Source of the DNA: Clostridiales bacterium
GTDB taxonomy: Bacteria > Bacillota > Clostridia > Oscillospirales > Oscillospiraceae
Assembly (NCBI GenBank): GCA_009774055.1
Contig: VSNB01000166.1
Coordinates: 1 to 7,090, forward strand
DNA length: 7,090 bases
Direction: 5' to 3'
The position numbers were made by a program, and so were the translations under genes. Shown here piece after piece: positions 4,986 through 7,090 of this stretch. The notes beneath the pieces were generated by a model. That model was given only the letters and a program-made list of their open reading frames with translations. It did no database searches and was not told the origin of the DNA. The number at the start of each line of letters is the position of its first letter. The stretch's first letter is position 1.

Positions 4986-7090
4986 ATGCCCTACAGAGAA
5001 GCAGACGAATTGAATACCTATCTCTTCCACGAAGGAACAGCTATCAGCGCCTATGAATACATGGGCGCCCATGCGGTCACCCACGACGGAGTCTCCGGCT
5101 ATATGTTCCGCGTCTGGGCGCCGCGGGCACAGGCCGTTTCCGTGGTGGGTGATTTCAATTCCTGGAATGCCGACGCCCATCCTATGGCCAAGATTACCGA
5201 TGGCATCTGGGAGCGCTTCGTTCCCGGCGGCAGGACCTACGACGCCTACAAGTTCGCCATCACCGGCGCGGACGGCGTCCTCCGGCTGAAGGCCGATCCC
5301 TACGCCTTCCACGCCGAAACCCGCCCCGGCACCGCAAGCAAGCTCTACTCCATCGACGGCTATCACTGGGCGGACAATGCCTGGAGGGAAAGCCGCCATG
5401 ACCATCCCGTCTATACCTCGCCGCTGAATATTTATGAGGTCCACCTGGGCTCCTGGAAGCGCCGGGAAAACGGGGACTTTCTCGACTACCGCAGCCTGGC
5501 CCGGGAGCTGGCCCCCTACGTCAAGGAGATGGGCTTCAACTTCATCGAGCTGCTGCCCGTCACCGAGTATCCCTACGACCCCAGCTGGGGCTATCAGTGC
5601 ACCGGCTACTTCGCCCCAACCTCCCGGTACGGCACGCCCGAGGACTTCATGTACTTCGTGGACTACATGCACCAGGCCGGCATCGGCATCATCCTCGACT
5701 GGGTGCCCTCCCACTTCTGCAAGGACGCCCACGGGCTCTACGAGTTCGACGGCTCCGCCTGCTATGAGTACGCCGACCGGCGCAAGGGGGAGCACGCCTC
5801 CTGGGGCACCCGGGTCTTCGACTACGGGCGTAGCGAGGTAAAGAGCTTCCTGCTCTCCTCCGCCGCCTTCTGGCTCAGGGAGTACCACATCGACGGCATC
5901 CGCGTGGACGCCGTGGCGTCCATGCTGTATCTGGACTACGACCGCCGGGACGGGGAGTGGATTCCCAACCAGAACGGCGGCAAGGAGAACCTGGAGGCCA
6001 TCGCCTTCCTCCAGGAGCTGAACAAAACCGCCTTCACCGTCAACCCCGACGTGCTGATGGTGGCGGAGGAATCCACCGCCTGGCCCCTGGTAACCAAGCC
6101 CACCGACACGGTGGGGCCCAATGGCATCGGCGGTCTGGGATTCAACCTGAAGTGGAACATGGGCTGGATGAACGACATGTGCCACTATCTAAAAATGGAC
6201 CCCTGGTTCCGCCAGGGCAACCATAAGGATATCACCTTCTCCATGTTCTACGCCTTCTCGGAGAATTACGTCCTGCCCCTGAGCCACGACGAGGTGGTCC
6301 ACATGAAGGGCTCCGTCCGAGGCAAGATGCCCGGGGACGAGTGGCAGCAGCTGGCCGGCGTCCGGGGCTTCTACGGCTATACCATGGCCCACCCCGGCAA
6401 GAAGCTGAGCTTCATGGGCGTGGAGCTGGGCACCGAGCAGGAGTGGCATTTCGAGGACCAGCTGGACTGGGCCGCCCTCCAGAAGGAGGGGAACGCCCAG
6501 CTCCACCGGTATATCAAGGACATCAACCAGTTCTATCTGAGCGCCGGCGAGCTGTGGGAGGACGACTACAGCTGGGAGGGCTTCCAGTGGCTGGTGCCCG
6601 ACGACAACCAAAATAATGTAGTGGTGTTCCTCCGCCGGGACAAGGCGGGCCGCGAGCTGGTGTGCGCCATCAACTTCAGCCCCAACACCTACGAGGAGTA
6701 CCGCTTCGGCTGCCCGCCGGTGAAGGAGTACGCGGAGGTCTTCAACTCCGACGCGAAGATCTACGGCGGCACCGGCGCGGTGAACGAGACACCCTGCAAG
6801 GTGGAGTGGACTCCCTCCCACGGGCAGGAGAGCTCCGTCGCCATCCGCATCCCGCCTTTCGGCGCAGTGTTCCTCCGGGGCCAGGGCAAGCTGCGGGCCA
6901 AGCCCCAGCCCAAGAAGGCCAAGGACGCGGATGCCCCGGCGGAGGCTCCCGCCAAGAAAGCTCCCGCGAAAAAGGCCCCCGTCAAGAAGGCCGCCCCCAA
7001 AGCCGAAGCCGCCGCCCCTAAGGAGGAAACGGCGGAGAAGCCCGCCCCCAAGAAGCGGGGCCGTCCCGCCGCCAAGAAGACCGGCGACGC
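4986..7090 (+). CDS. glgB: 1,4-alpha-glucan branching enzyme, 3' partial
   Basis: ATG at 4986 follows GGAGG by 8 nt. The frame stays open for 701 codons to the window end. GlgB cuts an alpha-1,4-glucan chain and rejoins it through an alpha-1,6 bond, making glycogen branches in the cytoplasm. Residues about 20-110 form the CBM48-like N-terminal domain (FRVWAPRAQAVSVVGDFNSW). The GH13 barrel follows: SWGYQCTGYFAPTSRYG (200-216), region I DWVPSHF (238-244), region II DGIRVDAV with nucleophile D308, region III VAEES with acid/base E361, region IV LSHDEVVH with H434 and D435. All catalytic residues are present. The C-terminal beta domain ends near residue 633, the usual length of the enzyme. From about 635 the chain continues as a Lys/Ala/Pro-rich tail with KKAP repeats and KKRGRPAAKK (689-698), which is not part of normal GlgB. 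The window cuts the gene before its stop, so other glg genes may lie downstream. Confidence 0.96.
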   Translation, partial: MPYREADELNTYLFHEGTAISAYEYMGAHAVTHDGVSGYMFRVWAPRAQAVSVVGDFNSWNADAHPMAKITDGIWERFVPGGRTYDAYKFAITGADGVLRLKADPYAFHAETRPGTASKLYSIDGYHWADNAWRESRHDHPVYTSPLNIYEVHLGSWKRRENGDFLDYRSLARELAPYVKEMGFNFIELLPVTEYPYDPSWGYQCTGYFAPTSRYGTPEDFMYFVDYMHQAGIGIILDWVPSHFCKDAHGLYEFDGSACYEYADRRKGEHASWGTRVFDYGRSEVKSFLLSSAAFWLREYHIDGIRVDAVASMLYLDYDRRDGEWIPNQNGGKENLEAIAFLQELNKTAFTVNPDVLMVAEESTAWPLVTKPTDTVGPNGIGGLGFNLKWNMGWMNDMCHYLKMDPWFRQGNHKDITFSMFYAFSENYVLPLSHDEVVHMKGSVRGKMPGDEWQQLAGVRGFYGYTMAHPGKKLSFMGVELGTEQEWHFEDQLDWAALQKEGNAQLHRYIKDINQFYLSAGELWEDDYSWEGFQWLVPDDNQNNVVVFLRRDKAGRELVCAINFSPNTYEEYRFGCPPVKEYAEVFNSDAKIYGGTGAVNETPCKVEWTPSHGQESSVAIRIPPFGAVFLRGQGKLRAKPQPKKAKDADAPAEAPAKKAPAKKAPVKKAAPKAEAAAPKEETAEKPAPKKRGRPAAKKTGD

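Noticed and set aside
4698..6185. A 495-codon open frame on the minus strand
   Set aside because: It is antisense to glgB, whose catalytic motifs are all present on the plus strand. The translation is low-complexity (runs of G, V, A, H) as expected for a GC-rich shadow frame, and it also crosses the two divergent promoters.

Overview
The window is GC-rich and has the look of a gut Clostridia chromosome, most likely the Oscillospiraceae (Flavonifractor/Lawsonibacter/Pseudoflavonifractor-like). That placement is an inference from base composition, strong GGAGG ribosome binding sites, a YerC/TrpR-like regulator and a clostridial-style intergenic repeat. It has not been tested by a database search.

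Layout. Positions 1-912 (+) hold the 3' part of a cysteine-rich flavodoxin-fold NAD(P)H:FMN oxidoreductase-like gene. Positions 913-1177 are packed with stem-loops, including copy 1 of a structured repeat. Positions 1178-3071 (-) are a probable three-gene operon: an ECF-type sigma factor (2607-3071), a 51-residue unknown protein (2434-2589) and a 405-residue protein with V-N-G-P repeats that may be a beta-solenoid (1178-2395). Positions 3072-3535 carry a weak candidate promoter, two identical 30-nt palindromes and copy 2 of the structured repeat. Positions 3536-4596 (-) are a translationally coupled pair, yerC then a class I methyltransferase, read from a good extended -10 promoter near 4692-4720. 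Positions 4597-4985 are a divergent promoter region. From 4986 (+) to the window end runs glgB, the glycogen branching enzyme, open to the last base and carrying an unusual Lys/Ala/Pro-rich, AT-hook-like C-terminal tail.

How the parts relate. glgB is a housekeeping glycogen gene with its own promoter. The yerC pair is a regulator plus methyltransferase unit. The sigma-factor operon has no membrane anti-sigma gene; its partners are the small protein and the repeat protein, so its signalling logic is unclear.

The strongest unexplained signal is the pair of intergenic elements at 958-1109 and 3262-3454. They share short conserved single-stranded segments, identical stem and loop lengths and a common terminator-like end. 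Several stems differ in sequence between copies but keep perfect pairing through compensatory changes. This points to a structured, dispersed element bounded by inverted TGTCAAAAAAG-like ends. Copy 2 is also bracketed almost symmetrically by the identical palindromes.
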